Assembly (NCBI GenBank): GCA_000752995.2
Contig: LM994636.1
Span: 788,313 to 839,809, forward strand
Direction of reading: 5' to 3'
Source of the DNA: Haemophilus massiliensis
GTDB lineage: Bacteria; Pseudomonadota; Gammaproteobacteria; Enterobacterales; Pasteurellaceae
DNA: 51,497 nt
Shown here: positions 40,554 to 48,672 of the stretch, piece after piece
Position numbering within the stretch: the first letter of the stretch is position 1
Layout of the letters: each line of letters opens with the position of its first letter
Notes under the pieces: generated by a model
What the model was told of the DNA's origin: nothing
The model's input: the letters and a program-made list of their open reading frames with translations, nothing else
The model's database searches: none
Made by a program: the position numbers and the translations under genes

Positions 40554-41489
40554 TCAATCGTACAAACTCGGGTCTTGAGCGTGCGGGCGGGTTTTGAACC
40601 GGCGATGCAGCCACATATATTGTTCAATACCGCGTAGGATCTCTTTTTCAACGATTTTATTCATACGTGTGGCGATATCGGTTTCCGTGGTCAAATCGCT
40701 GAAATCCACCGGTGCTGAAATGGTGACGGTATAACCCGAACCGTCGTGGTTGCGCAGCGGTGCAAAGGGAATCACTTTACTGTTCGGCGATGCTTTGAGT
40801 AAATAATAGCTGCCGGTAGTGGTGGCAGCCTGAGTAACGGCAAAAAAGGGCACAAAAACCGCATTTTTATGCCCGTAGTCATGATCGGGCGCATACCAGA
40901 TAATTTCACCGTGTTTGAGTGCTTTGAGCATCCCGCGTAAGTCTTTGCGATCCAGCATATCTTTATTAGAACGTAACCGCCCGCGGGTTTGTAGCCAGTC
41001 CATCATCGGATTATCGTTAGGGCGGTACACCCCAATGCCTGGCTGGTGTATGCCGACAATGCGCGCACCGAGTTCAAGGGTCAGAAAATGGATGCCGACG
41101 AAAATAATGCCGTCTTGCAGATTCTGTGCTAAATAGTCCAAGCCTTCGATTTTAGACCATTTTTTGATCCGTTTATCAGACCAAAACCATGCCATGCCCG
41201 TTTCTATAATCGCCATTCCGGTCGATTTCAGATTGGCCTGCACAATTGCCTCGATCTGCGCGGCGGAATAGTTCGGAAAACACAGTTGTAAATTGCGGCG
41301 TGCGATTTTGAGCCGGCGCTGACCGACTTTCAGTTTAGAAAACAGCCAACCCAGCAGACCGCCGATTTTTATCAGTAGCGGATAAGGCAGCAGCAGAATC
41401 AGCCGCCAGATAGCCAATGCGAGCCAGAATCCCCAATATTTTGGCTTTAGAAATGATTTGCTGAAAGTAGGAAGTGATGCTTTTGCCAT
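40554..41489 (-). CDS. lpxL: Lipid A lauroyl/myristoyl acyltransferase LpxL (HtrB)
   Basis: An inner-membrane late acyltransferase that adds a secondary acyl chain from acyl-ACP to Kdo2-lipid IVA in lipid A synthesis. The protein has 311 residues with one N-terminal membrane segment (LALAIWRLILLLPYPLLIKIGGLLGWLF, about 18-45). The acyltransferase HX4(D/E) motif is HFLTLE (about 133-138), and WYAPDHDYGHK is also typical. It is divergent from hldE. In H. influenzae htrB and rfaE (hldE) are neighbours too, which links both to LPS assembly. Confidence 0.93.
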   Translation of the reverse strand: MAKASLPTFSKSFLKPKYWGFWLALAIWRLILLLPYPLLIKIGGLLGWLFSKLKVGQRRLKIARRNLQLCFPNYSAAQIEAIVQANLKSTGMAIIETGMAWFWSDKRIKKWSKIEGLDYLAQNLQDGIIFVGIHFLTLELGARIVGIHQPGIGVYRPNDNPMMDWLQTRGRLRSNKDMLDRKDLRGMLKALKHGEIIWYAPDHDYGHKNAVFVPFFAVTQAATTTGSYYLLKASPNSKVIPFAPLRNHDGSGYTVTISAPVDFSDLTTETDIATRMNKIVEKEILRGIEQYMWLHRRFKTRPHAQDPSLYD

Positions 41490-41630
41490 AATAAAAATAC
41501 AACGTGTTATAAAACTAGCTTAGTTTAACAGACCTTAGCGATTAGTTTAGCGGAATTCTTAGTAAATAGCATTTATCCTGTGGTAAAATCAGCGAAATTT
41601 TTCCAATTGCGATTAAGGAATAGAAGAAAA

Positions 41631-43061
41631 ATGGGTCAATATTCAGCACAATTTCAGAATGCAAAAGTGTTAGTTTTAGGGGACGTGATGTTGGATCGTT
41701 ACTGGTTCGGGGCTACGAATCGGATTTCTCCCGAAGCGCCGGTGCCGGTCGTACGTGTACAGGAGCATGAAGAACGGGCGGGCGGTGCAGCGAATGTGGC
41801 GATGAATATCGCCTCGTTGAATGTTCCGGTGGAATTGTTGGGATTAATCGGACAGGATGAAACCGGCAGCGCGCTGACTGCACTGTTGGAAGGACAGAAC
41901 ATCGGTTGCAACTTCGTGCGTCTTGATACTCATCCGACCATTACCAAACTGCGCATTTTATCTCGTCATCAGCAACTATTACGCCTTGATTTTGAAGAAG
42001 ACTTCAAGAATGTGTGCAGTGATGTTTTGTTGGAAAAACTGCAAAGTGCGGTGGAAAATTACGGCGCTTTGATTTTATCGGATTATGGTAAAGGCACGCT
42101 CAATCAGGTGCAACTGATGATTCGTATCGCCCGCCAGGCCAAGGTGCCGGTATTGATTGATCCGAAAGGCACCGATTTCGAGCGCTATCGCGGTGCGACG
42201 TTGCTTACTCCGAATATGTCGGAGTTTGAAGCGGTGGTCGGGAAATGCGAGTCGGAACAGGATATCGTTGATAAAGGGCTGAAGCTGATTCGGGATATTG
42301 ATTTAAGCGCGTTGCTGGTTACCCGTTCGGAAAAAGGCATGACATTATTACGTCCGGATCAGCCACCGTTCCATTTGCCGACGGTGGCTAAAGAAGTGTT
42401 TGATGTTACCGGCGCCGGCGATACGGTGATCAGCGTGCTGGCGATTGCGCTGGCGGACGGTCGTTCCTTTGAGGAATCTTGCTACCTGGCTAACGTGGCC
42501 GCTGGTATTGTGGTTGGCAAATTGGGCACTTCTACCGTTTCTCAGGTTGAGCTGGAAAATGCAATTCATGGTCGCAGTACTTCGGGTTTCGGCATTATGA
42601 CGGAAGATGCGCTGAAAAGTGCAGTCAAATTAGCACAACAACGCGGTGAAAAAATCGTAATGACTAACGGTTGTTTTGATATTCTGCATCCCGGTCATGT
42701 GTCTTATCTGGAAAACGCCCGTAAGCTCGGTGATCGTTTGATTGTCGCCGTTAATAGTGATGCATCGGTGAAGCGGCTGAAAGGGGAAAGCCGGCCGATT
42801 AATGATCTGGCCGCCAGAATGGCTGTATTGGCGGGGCTGTCTTCGGTGGATTGGCTGGTCGCCTTTGACGAAGATACGCCACAGCGTTTAATCGGCGAAA
42901 TTTTGCCGGATTTACTGGTAAAAGGAGGAGACTATAAGCCGGAGGAAATTGCCGGCAGTCAGGAAGTGTGGGCGAACGGTGGTGAAGTCAGAGTGCTGAA
43001 TTTTGAAAACGGCTGTTCGACCAGTAATGTGATTAAGAAAATTCAAGCGTTATCAAAATAA
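41631..43061 (+). CDS. hldE: Bifunctional heptose kinase / heptose-1-phosphate adenylyltransferase HldE
   Basis: HldE phosphorylates D-glycero-D-manno-heptose 7-phosphate at C1 and later adenylylates heptose 1-phosphate, giving ADP-heptose for the LPS inner core. The start is the ATG of [18 protein letters not shown] behind AGAAG, giving 476 residues (E. coli 477). Residues 1 to about 320 are the ribokinase-type domain, with [13 protein letters not shown] near the start and the anion-hole motif [11 protein letters not shown]. Residues from about 340 are the nucleotidyltransferase domain with [12 protein letters not shown] (HxGH at 353-356). An uptake signal lies inside (42044-42052). Confidence 0.97.
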   Translation: MGQYSAQFQNAKVLVLGDVMLDRYWFGATNRISPEAPVPVVRVQEHEERAGGAANVAMNIASLNVPVELLGLIGQDETGSALTALLEGQNIGCNFVRLDTHPTITKLRILSRHQQLLRLDFEEDFKNVCSDVLLEKLQSAVENYGALILSDYGKGTLNQVQLMIRIARQAKVPVLIDPKGTDFERYRGATLLTPNMSEFEAVVGKCESEQDIVDKGLKLIRDIDLSALLVTRSEKGMTLLRPDQPPFHLPTVAKEVFDVTGAGDTVISVLAIALADGRSFEESCYLANVAAGIVVGKLGTSTVSQVELENAIHGRSTSGFGIMTEDALKSAVKLAQQRGEKIVMTNGCFDILHPGHVSYLENARKLGDRLIVAVNSDASVKRLKGESRPINDLAARMAVLAGLSSVDWLVAFDEDTPQRLIGEILPDLLVKGGDYKPEEIAGSQEVWANGGEVRVLNFENGCSTSNVIKKIQALSK

Positions 43062-43075
43062 TCTTGCTCTTATCT

Positions 43076-43102
43076 GGCGGTGTAATCACCGCCTGATTTT
43101 TT
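43076..43102 (+). terminator. Rho-independent terminator of hldE
   Basis: GGCGGTG (43076-43082) and CACCGCC (43087-43093) with a 4-nt loop, followed by TGATTTTTT. It lies 15 bp after hldE. Confidence 0.85.
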
Positions 43103-43239
43103 ATATCTGCGTCGATAAATTGAGCAATCGTTTACCGATGTGCTCAGCTTGAAAGCACCCGACCGCCTTGCGAAATTTTGCACAATTTTTTAATGCTGCG
43201 GCGACACGGTTGATTAATATTTATACATTGGTTTCGCCT

Positions 43240-43263
43240 AAAAAATCCCCAAGCGGGGATTTT
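43240..43263 (-). terminator. Rho-independent terminator of ettA
   Basis: AAAATCCCC (43242-43250) pairs with GGGGATTTT (43255-43263) around a 4-nt loop. On the minus strand the hairpin is followed by a T-run ending at 43240. It lies directly after the ettA stop. Confidence 0.85.
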
Positions 43264-43265
43264 GA

Positions 43266-44936
43266 TTATTTTGCGATACGTTTATATTTAATGCGGTGAG
43301 GTTGCAGTGCTTCCGCGCCGAAAGTTTTCTTTTTCCATTCTTCATAGTCGGAGAAATTGCCTTCGTAGAAGGTGACTTTGCCTTCATCACCGTAGTCCAG
43401 AATATGTGTGGCAATACGATCTAAGAACCAACGGTCATGGGAAATCACCATAGCGCAGCCCGGAAATTCCAGAATCGCATTTTCCAGTGCGCGCAGAGTT
43501 TCCACATCAAGATCATTGGTCGGTTCGTCCAGCAGCAATACGTTGCCGCCGGTCTGTAGTAATTTTGCCAGATGTAGACGTCCGCGCTCGCCACCGGAAA
43601 GCTCACCGACGCGTTTTTGCTGATCTACGCCTTTAAAGTTAAAACGACCGACATAGGCACGGCTTGGGATCTCAAAATTGCCGATGCGTAAAATATCCTG
43701 CCCGTTTGACACTTCTTCCCAGACAGTTTTTTTATTGTCCATGGCGTCACGGAATTGTTCCACCGAGGCGAGCTGTACGGTTTCACCCAGCGTAATGCTG
43801 CCGCTGTCTGGCTGTTCTTGCCCGGATAACATGCGGAACAGGGTGGATTTACCGGCGCCGTTCGGGCCGATAATACCGACTATCGCACCTTTGGGAATAG
43901 AGAAAGACAGATCATCAATGAGTTTTCGCTCACCATAGCTCTTGCTTAAATGTTCCACTTCAATGACTTTATCACCTAAACGCGGACCGGGCGGAATAAA
44001 CAATTCGTTGGTTTCATTCCGTTTTTGATATTCGCCGCTGTTAAGTTCTTCAAAGCGTGCCATGCGCGCTTTGCTTTTCGCCTGACGACCTTTCGGATTC
44101 TGGCGTACCCATTCCAGTTCCTTTTCAATAGATTTCTGCCGTGCCGATTCGCTTGCCGCTTCCTGCGACAGCCGTTTTTCCTTTTGTTCCAGCCAAGAGG
44201 AGTAATTGCCTTCCCAAGGAATTCCTTCGCCGCGGTCGAGTTCCAAAATCCAGCCGGCAACATTATCCAAGAAATAACGGTCATGGGTAATTGCTACCAC
44301 TGTACCTTCGTAATCGTGTAGGAAACGTTCTAGCCAAGCGACGGATTCCGCATCTAAGTGGTTGGTCGGTTCGTCAAGCAGCAACATATCCGGCTTTTCC
44401 AACAGCAAACGGCACAATGCCACACGACGGCGTTCCCCACCGGATAAATGTTCGATTTTTGCTTCCCAGTCCGGTAAACGCAATGCATCCGCCGCGCGTT
44501 CCAGCTGGTTAGCAAGATTATGACCGTCATGCGCCTGAATAATCGCTTCCAGATTGGCCTGTTCCGCCGCCAGTTTATCAAAATCCGCGTCGGGATCGGC
44601 ATATAAGGCATATACTTCATCCAAACGGGTCAGTGCGTTTTTAACCTCGGCTACGGCTTCTTCAATGGCTTCTCGTACAGTTTGCTGCGGTTGCAGTTTC
44701 GGTTCCTGCGGCAGATAGCCGATTTTAATGCCCGGCTGCGGGCGCGCTTCACCCTCAATGTCTTTATCAATGCCCGCCATAATGCGTAGCAGAGTGGATT
44801 TTCCGGCGCCATTCAAACCAAGTACGCCGATTTTGGCGCCTGGAAAGAAACTGAGCGAAATATCTTTTAAAATATGCCGTTTCGGCGGTACCACTTTACC
44901 GACACGGTGCATAGTGTAAACGAATTGTGATGACAT
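43266..44936 (-). CDS. ettA: Energy-dependent translational throttle protein EttA (ABC-F)
   Basis: EttA is a soluble ABC-F ATPase that binds the ribosomal E site and gates the first elongation steps according to ATP/ADP level. The start is the ATG of MSSQFVYTMHRVGKVVPPKR, giving 556 residues (E. coli 555); four upstream in-frame codons are excluded. Cassette 1: LGLNGAGKSTLLR, signature LSGGERRRVAL, LLLDEPTNHLD. Linker (P-site tRNA interaction motif) region about 240-310. Cassette 2: IGPNGAGKSTLFR, LSGGERGRLHLA, LLLDEPTNDLD. The length and the PHRIKYKR C-terminus fit EttA rather than Uup. An uptake signal lies upstream (44960-44968). Confidence 0.95.
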   Translation of the reverse strand: MSSQFVYTMHRVGKVVPPKRHILKDISLSFFPGAKIGVLGLNGAGKSTLLRIMAGIDKDIEGEARPQPGIKIGYLPQEPKLQPQQTVREAIEEAVAEVKNALTRLDEVYALYADPDADFDKLAAEQANLEAIIQAHDGHNLANQLERAADALRLPDWEAKIEHLSGGERRRVALCRLLLEKPDMLLLDEPTNHLDAESVAWLERFLHDYEGTVVAITHDRYFLDNVAGWILELDRGEGIPWEGNYSSWLEQKEKRLSQEAASESARQKSIEKELEWVRQNPKGRQAKSKARMARFEELNSGEYQKRNETNELFIPPGPRLGDKVIEVEHLSKSYGERKLIDDLSFSIPKGAIVGIIGPNGAGKSTLFRMLSGQEQPDSGSITLGETVQLASVEQFRDAMDNKKTVWEEVSNGQDILRIGNFEIPSRAYVGRFNFKGVDQQKRVGELSGGERGRLHLAKLLQTGGNVLLLDEPTNDLDVETLRALENAILEFPGCAMVISHDRWFLDRIATHILDYGDEGKVTFYEGNFSDYEEWKKKTFGAEALQPHRIKYKRIAK

Positions 44937-45101
44937 AATAATTCTCATTTTGATGAAAAAAGTGCGGTCATTTTACTTGAAATTATGGGGCTTTGTAAGT
45001 TCAATTAAGCAAAAAACTCGTATTGAGACGACAGAACGGAAAGTGGTTAACTTATTTTTCATGGAATAATAAGTCGCCGAATTTTATTGATTCGAGTAGC
45101 A

Positions 45102-45127
45102 TAAAAAAACCTCCCGAAGCGGGAGGT
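45102..45127 (-). terminator. Orphan rho-independent terminator on the minus strand
   Basis: ACCTCCCG (45109-45116) and CGGGAGGT (45120-45127) form a perfect 8-bp stem with a 3-nt loop. Read on the minus strand it is followed by TTTTTTT (45108-45102), an ideal terminator. Nothing annotated on the minus strand lies upstream of it; the next gene in that direction, zevA, is on the plus strand. Confidence 0.85.
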
Positions 45128-45215
45128 AGGAAAGTAGTTTAGCTATTTATGATTATTTTATTTAGGAACTTTATGAATACCAAGCTATCACTTGATGCGC
45201 GGTATCTTACAGAAA
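45102..45215 (-). ncRNA. Candidate small RNA (speculative)
   Basis: A possible transcript of roughly 100 nt on the minus strand, ending at the terminator 45102-45127. A TAAGAT element about 50 bp downstream of the CRP-like site (45250-45265) could be its -10 box, which would put the CRP site near -61. Just before the terminator is a single-stranded pyrimidine-rich stretch (CTACTTTCCTACCTCC) that could pair with ribosome binding sites. I recognise no known sRNA family. The 5' end is only a guess. Confidence 0.35.
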
Positions 45216-45249
45216 TTTTTATGCTAACGTAATATTAATTTTATATTTT

Positions 45250-45265
45250 TTTGACATATGTCACA
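45250..45265. promoter_or_regulatory. CRP-like site
   Basis: TTTGACATATGTCACA; on the minus strand TGTGA-CATATG-TCAAA, 9 of 10 CRP consensus positions. It is also a weak FNR-type dyad (TTGAC-N4-GTCAC). It is about 100 bp from the inferred zevA start but well placed for a minus-strand transcript. Confidence 0.5.
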
Positions 45266-45321
45266 TAATTTGTGTGGTTTATGCTATTTTTTATCTAAAG
45301 TAGCTTATTTTTTAACATATT

Positions 45322-45350
45322 TTGTTTCATTGACGCGTTAATGCTAGAAT
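45322..45350 (+). promoter_or_regulatory. Promoter of zevAB
   Basis: -35 TTGTTT (45322-45327), 17-bp spacer, -10 TAGAAT (45345-45350) with an extended TGC just before it. Transcription would begin near 45357, giving a short leader before the zevA start. Confidence 0.6.
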
Positions 45351-45387
45351 GTCGTACTTAGTTGATTTTATCTGTTGAGCACTCGTT

Positions 45388-46032
45388 TTGACTAAATATT
45401 ACACTGTATTATCGGCGTTGATTATGGCGCTGATTTTTCCCGTTCAGGGATTAGCCCATCCCCATGCCTTTATTGATATGAAAAATAAAGTGTTGGTGGA
45501 AAATAATCAATTGACCGGTTTTTCTATGCAATGGATTCTTGATGAACCCAGTTCTTCCGCCATTTTGTATGATTTAGCCCTGGCGCAGGGCGATCAGCCA
45601 GCGTTACAGAAGCTGATCGATGAGGTGATAAAAAATATCGTGCAGGAACATTATTTCAGTTATTTATTTAATAAAAAAGGGGAAAAAATCAAATACAGTT
45701 CTGTGCCGCAGAATTACGGCATGAAATCAAGCGGTACGCAAGTGCTGTATTATTTCGATTTTATGTTGTCCAAACCGCAGTTGCTGGCGCATGATGATTT
45801 TGAGCTTAGCACCTATGATCCCACCTATTATGTGTCCATGTATTATGACGAACCGGTAAAAAGTGCGGTGGATTTTTCCGCATTACCACAAAATTGCAGC
45901 GGTCGTGTCGTTGCGCCTAAGGTGGATGAAAAAATGAAACAATACGCCGCCTCGCTGGATCGCAATCAACGCGATGAAGACGCTACTTTAGGCGAGGTGT
46001 TTGCACAAAAGGTGGTGATTTCATGCAAGTAA
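45388..46032 (+). CDS. zevA: ZevA, periplasmic component of the zinc import pair (DUF1007)
   Basis: A DUF1007 protein matching ZevA, which with ZevB supports zinc uptake in H. influenzae. The N-terminal signal peptide is LSALIMALIFPVQGLAHPHA-like. The mature protein starts with the metal-ligand-like HPHAFIDMKNKV. The length is 214 residues. The only start with the full signal peptide is a TTG at 45388 with a weak ribosome site; a stop codon lies in frame at 45376-45378, so no longer version exists. The alternative ATG at 45424 would leave a very short signal. The gene overlaps zevB by 10 bp. An uptake signal is inside (45861-45869). Confidence 0.87.
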   Translation: MTKYYTVLSALIMALIFPVQGLAHPHAFIDMKNKVLVENNQLTGFSMQWILDEPSSSAILYDLALAQGDQPALQKLIDEVIKNIVQEHYFSYLFNKKGEKIKYSSVPQNYGMKSSGTQVLYYFDFMLSKPQLLAHDDFELSTYDPTYYVSMYYDEPVKSAVDFSALPQNCSGRVVAPKVDEKMKQYAASLDRNQRDEDATLGEVFAQKVVISCK

Positions 46033-47048
46033 AGCGCAAATATGTCTATTTATTGTTACCGCTGCTGCTGGTTTGCGCCGCCGTTTATTGTTTTCCTTAT
46101 CTGTTTACCCGAATTGTACTGTGGCAGCGAGAATTTAATCAGCTGATATCTGCTTATCTGCACCAGATTAAACAGGCGCCGCTGCATGCGGGGGGGTTGT
46201 TGATCCTACTGAGCTTTGTATACGGCGTATTGCATGCGCTGGGGCCAGGACACGGCAAGTTTATTCTCGCCAGTTATCTTTCAACCCATCAATCACAGTT
46301 AAAAACCAGTATGCGGCTGAGCTTGCTGTCATCGTTGATGCAGGGCGTCGTTGCCGTTAGTGCAACCTCCGTGATTGTGGTGATGTTGCGTCTTTCTTCC
46401 GCCTATTTTAAATTCAGCCAGCTATGGCTGGAGCGGATCGCGTTCGGTTTAATTTTATTACTCGGTGTGCAATGGGTTTATCAGAGCGGCAGAACACTCT
46501 GGCAACAACGTAAAACAGCGCTTGCACAACGGGGATTTTCGAGTGTATATCGCATCACGTCGTTGTCGACTGACAAGATACAAAAGATACAAAAAAGTGC
46601 GGTGCTAAATCGGCAAGAATGTCATCGGCACGATTCGCATTGCGGCTGTGGACATCAGCATTTGCCGGATCAACGGCAGCTGGCGCAGGCAGCGGACTTC
46701 AAATCGCAGTTTTTGATCGTGCTAAGTATCGGTATGCGCCCATGTTCCGGTGCGATTTTTATTCTGTTTTTCGCCTATATGCTGGATTTGTATCTGTGGG
46801 GCGTGGCGGCTGCGCTGGTGATGGCGTTGGGAACCGGACTGACTCTGTCCGCGTTCGCGTTAATGGTGCAATACGCACGTTCCGGCGCGGTGAAGCTGGG
46901 TAAGTGGTATTTGTCGCCGGGATTACAGCGTAATGCCGACGGACTGATTAAGCTGACCGTCGGGACGATAGTGATCTTTTTGGCACTCGGTTTGCTGTAT
47001 GCCAGCACGCAGCCGGTGCAGGGCGGTGCGGCGTTATTCGGCGCTTAA
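46023..47048 (+). CDS. zevB: ZevB, NicO-family metal permease
   Basis: An inner-membrane NicO/RcnA-like permease, read as ZevB, the membrane partner of ZevA in zinc acquisition. It has 341 residues. Typical motifs are HALGPGHGKFILASYL (helix II H-x4-D/H-like metal site) and SIGMRPCSGAIFILFFAYM. A cytoplasmic or periplasmic loop at about 200-213 is rich in His and Cys (CHRHDSHCGCGHQH), a clear metal-binding patch. Six or more hydrophobic segments are present. The start overlaps zevA by 10 bp. Nickel or cobalt transport is the main alternative, but the pairing with zevA argues for zinc. Confidence 0.87.
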   Translation: MQVKRKYVYLLLPLLLVCAAVYCFPYLFTRIVLWQREFNQLISAYLHQIKQAPLHAGGLLILLSFVYGVLHALGPGHGKFILASYLSTHQSQLKTSMRLSLLSSLMQGVVAVSATSVIVVMLRLSSAYFKFSQLWLERIAFGLILLLGVQWVYQSGRTLWQQRKTALAQRGFSSVYRITSLSTDKIQKIQKSAVLNRQECHRHDSHCGCGHQHLPDQRQLAQAADFKSQFLIVLSIGMRPCSGAIFILFFAYMLDLYLWGVAAALVMALGTGLTLSAFALMVQYARSGAVKLGKWYLSPGLQRNADGLIKLTVGTIVIFLALGLLYASTQPVQGGAALFGA

Positions 47049-47068
47049 AGGCAGAATTCTTATTGCCG

Positions 47069-48043
47069 CTACAGTGCCGTTTTCAACAGATACAGCGTAT
47101 AGGCGAGATAGCCTAACAGTAAAAACGCGCCTTCAAACCGGTTAATCATACCGGTTTTTTTACGCCATCCGTAGCCGAATACAAACAGTGACAGGGTTAA
47201 TAATACCATAATCAGAAAATCGCGGCTAAAAATTTCATTTTCTACCTGAATCGGCATAATGGCACCGGCAATACCAACCACCGCTAATGTGTTGAACAAA
47301 TTGGAACCGATAATATTACCGAGTGCCAAATCCGCCTGTCCTTTTCTTGCGGCGACAATGGAGGCCGCCAGTTCGGGCAGCGAGGTGCCGACTGCAACGA
47401 TTGTCAGTCCGATAACCAGATCACTGACGCCGAGATAAGCGGCAATTTGCACTGCACCCCAGACCAGAAGCTGTGAACTGCCGACTAATAATACCAGCCC
47501 GCCCAGCATCAGCAACAGCGCTGAGCGCAGTGGCATGTCTGGCTTGGGACGGGATTGGGGCGGTACCTCACTGATAGAATGCGCGCGTTTTTTGGATCGC
47601 ATTTCCCGTTCAATGGTCCAAAACATATAAATGATAAAAACCAGTAATAAAACCACTGCATCAACACGGGATATTGTGGAATCGTAAATCAGAAAGGCGG
47701 AAAGCAAGGTGATTAGCATCAGGATCGGCAGTTCTTTTTTTAGCACCGAGGGATTGACCATAATCGGCTTAATCAGGGCGGTTGAACCGAGGATTAACGC
47801 GATATTGGTAATATTGGAACCATAAGCATTACCCAGCGCGATACCGGGACTGTGATTGAGCGCAGACAGGGCCGAAACGATCATCTCCGGTGCTGATGTA
47901 CCGAAACCGATTACGATAATGCCGATTAACAGCGGGGGCATGCCTAAATGCGCAGCGAAAGCAGCTGCGCCTTCAATAAAGCGTTCAGCACTCCAAACCA
48001 GTACAATTAAGCCGGCTAATAAGGCGAAAACAGGAAGCAACAT
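47069..48043 (-). CDS. Calcium/sodium antiporter (YrbG type)
   Basis: A CaCA-family K+-independent Ca2+/Na+ exchanger like E. coli YrbG, in the inner membrane. The start is the ATG of MLLPVFALLAGLIVLVWSAERF, giving 324 residues (E. coli 325); the open frame upstream runs into the tRNA-Asn gene and is not homologous. The two alpha-repeats are visible: GFGTSAPEMIVSALSALN ... GNAYGSNITNIALILG and AVGTSLPELAASIVAARKGQ ... GNIIGSNLFNTLAVVG, each with the ion-binding glutamate. About ten hydrophobic segments are present. It converges on zevB with only 20 bp between stops. Confidence 0.92.
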   Translation of the reverse strand: MLLPVFALLAGLIVLVWSAERFIEGAAAFAAHLGMPPLLIGIIVIGFGTSAPEMIVSALSALNHSPGIALGNAYGSNITNIALILGSTALIKPIMVNPSVLKKELPILMLITLLSAFLIYDSTISRVDAVVLLLVFIIYMFWTIEREMRSKKRAHSISEVPPQSRPKPDMPLRSALLLMLGGLVLLVGSSQLLVWGAVQIAAYLGVSDLVIGLTIVAVGTSLPELAASIVAARKGQADLALGNIIGSNLFNTLAVVGIAGAIMPIQVENEIFSRDFLIMVLLTLSLFVFGYGWRKKTGMINRFEGAFLLLGYLAYTLYLLKTAL

Positions 48044-48108
48044 AATAAACCTTATAAAAAATAACAAGCGGGGAAAGTATAATGGAAGCGGAAAATTTTT
48101 TACAACAA

Positions 48109-48139
48109 AAAATAAAAGCCCATAAGGAGGATATGGGCT
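48109..48139 (-). terminator. Terminator downstream of tRNA-Asn
   Basis: AGCCCATA (48117-48124) and TATGGGCT (48132-48139) form a perfect 8-bp stem with a 7-nt loop. On the minus strand it is followed by TTTATTTTTT. It stands between tRNA-Asn and the YrbG-type gene. Confidence 0.85.
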
Positions 48140-48205
48140 CAAACTCTTTTGGACAAAATAAGCTTTTATAAAAGGAGACAAATAAAAACTAGCCAAAAGA
48201 AAAAT

Positions 48206-48281
48206 TGGCTCCTCCTGCTGGACTTGAACCAGCGACATACGGATTAACAGTCCGCCGTTCTACCGACTGAACTAAGGAGGA
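48206..48281 (-). tRNA. tRNA-Asn (anticodon GTT)
   Basis: A 76-nt cloverleaf on the minus strand with encoded CCA: TCCTCCTTAGTTCAG start, anticodon loop CTGTTAA, and an acceptor of TCCTCC with GGAGGA, discriminator G. It is very close to E. coli tRNA-Asn. A promoter lies upstream (48313-48341). Confidence 0.97.
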
Positions 48282-48312
48282 ATAATTCTGTATCACAAGG
48301 AATAGGTGGTGC

Positions 48313-48341
48313 ATAATAATGATCTTGTTCTGCCTTGTCAA
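48313..48341 (-). promoter_or_regulatory. Promoter of tRNA-Asn
   Basis: On the minus strand: perfect -35 TTGACA (48341-48336), 17-bp spacer and -10 TATTAT (48318-48313), followed by GCACC. Confidence 0.85.
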
Positions 48342-48383
48342 CCTATAGAATAAAAAAAATTTGAATCATTATGCTATTTTTTT

Positions 48384-48406
48384 ATATCCACAGAGCCTGT
48401 GGATAA
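48384..48406. promoter_or_regulatory. Inverted pair of DnaA boxes upstream of uvrB
   Basis: TGTGGATAA (48398-48406) is a perfect DnaA box on the minus strand, and ATATCCACA (48384-48392) is an 8-of-9 match on the plus strand. Together they form the perfect dyad TATCCACAG-AGC-CTGTGGATA (48385-48405). Confidence 0.6.
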
Positions 48407-48672
48407 CTCTGTGAATTATTATTTTAAAAACGCGCCGACCCCTGATAAGAACTAGCCTGTTGCGAGCCTCAATGAAAATTGGTTGTAAAATAACATTTTT
48501 ATGTGTTTCAATGAGTTATAAAAATTCCAGAAAAATTTTAAAAAAATTTTCAAATTTTGCGAGGTTTGAAACTTGACAAATATAAGTCTGTGTAAAACTT
48601 AAATTTTTACTTGCCGTTTGAGACGAAAAAATGTGTTAAAATTCACCGCACTTTATTTTGGAATTAACCGTA

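Larger units (their letters stand above)
44937..45387. other. 451-bp gap between ettA and zevA
   Basis: The gap holds the divergent promoters of ettA and zevA, an uptake signal (44960-44968), a strong minus-strand terminator (45102-45127), a CRP-like site (45250-45265) and the zevA promoter (45322-45350). No convincing protein gene is present. The terminator has no annotated gene feeding it, so a small RNA read on the minus strand is possible. Confidence 0.7.
48282..48672. other. 391-bp gap between tRNA-Asn and uvrB
   Basis: An AT-rich region with the tRNA-Asn promoter (48313-48341), a pair of inverted DnaA boxes (48384-48406), the uvrB promoter region and an uptake signal (48645-48653). No protein gene is visible. 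A possible uvrB -35 TTGACA begins at 48574, with no convincing -10 at the ideal distance. I see no LexA box. Confidence 0.7.

Noticed and set aside
43103..43239. Small gene or RNA between hldE and ettA terminators
   Set aside because: The 137 bp contain no promoter, hairpin or frame that I can support.
45173..45232. 19-residue open frame with AGGA upstream in the ettA-zevA gap
   Set aside because: It is very short, has ordinary composition, no lipobox or membrane segment and no neighbour overlap. It lies opposite the candidate small RNA. Nothing beyond chance supports it.
48043..48238. N-terminal extension of the YrbG-type antiporter into the tRNA-Asn gene
   Set aside because: The extra 65 codons run through a terminator and tRNA 3' end. 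Starting at 48043 gives the family length and a proper first membrane helix.
48384..48406. Chromosomal replication origin
   Set aside because: There are only two DnaA boxes, with no further boxes, GATC cluster or 13-mer-like unwinding repeats nearby, and no dnaA, gidA or mioC gene. This is too little for oriC.
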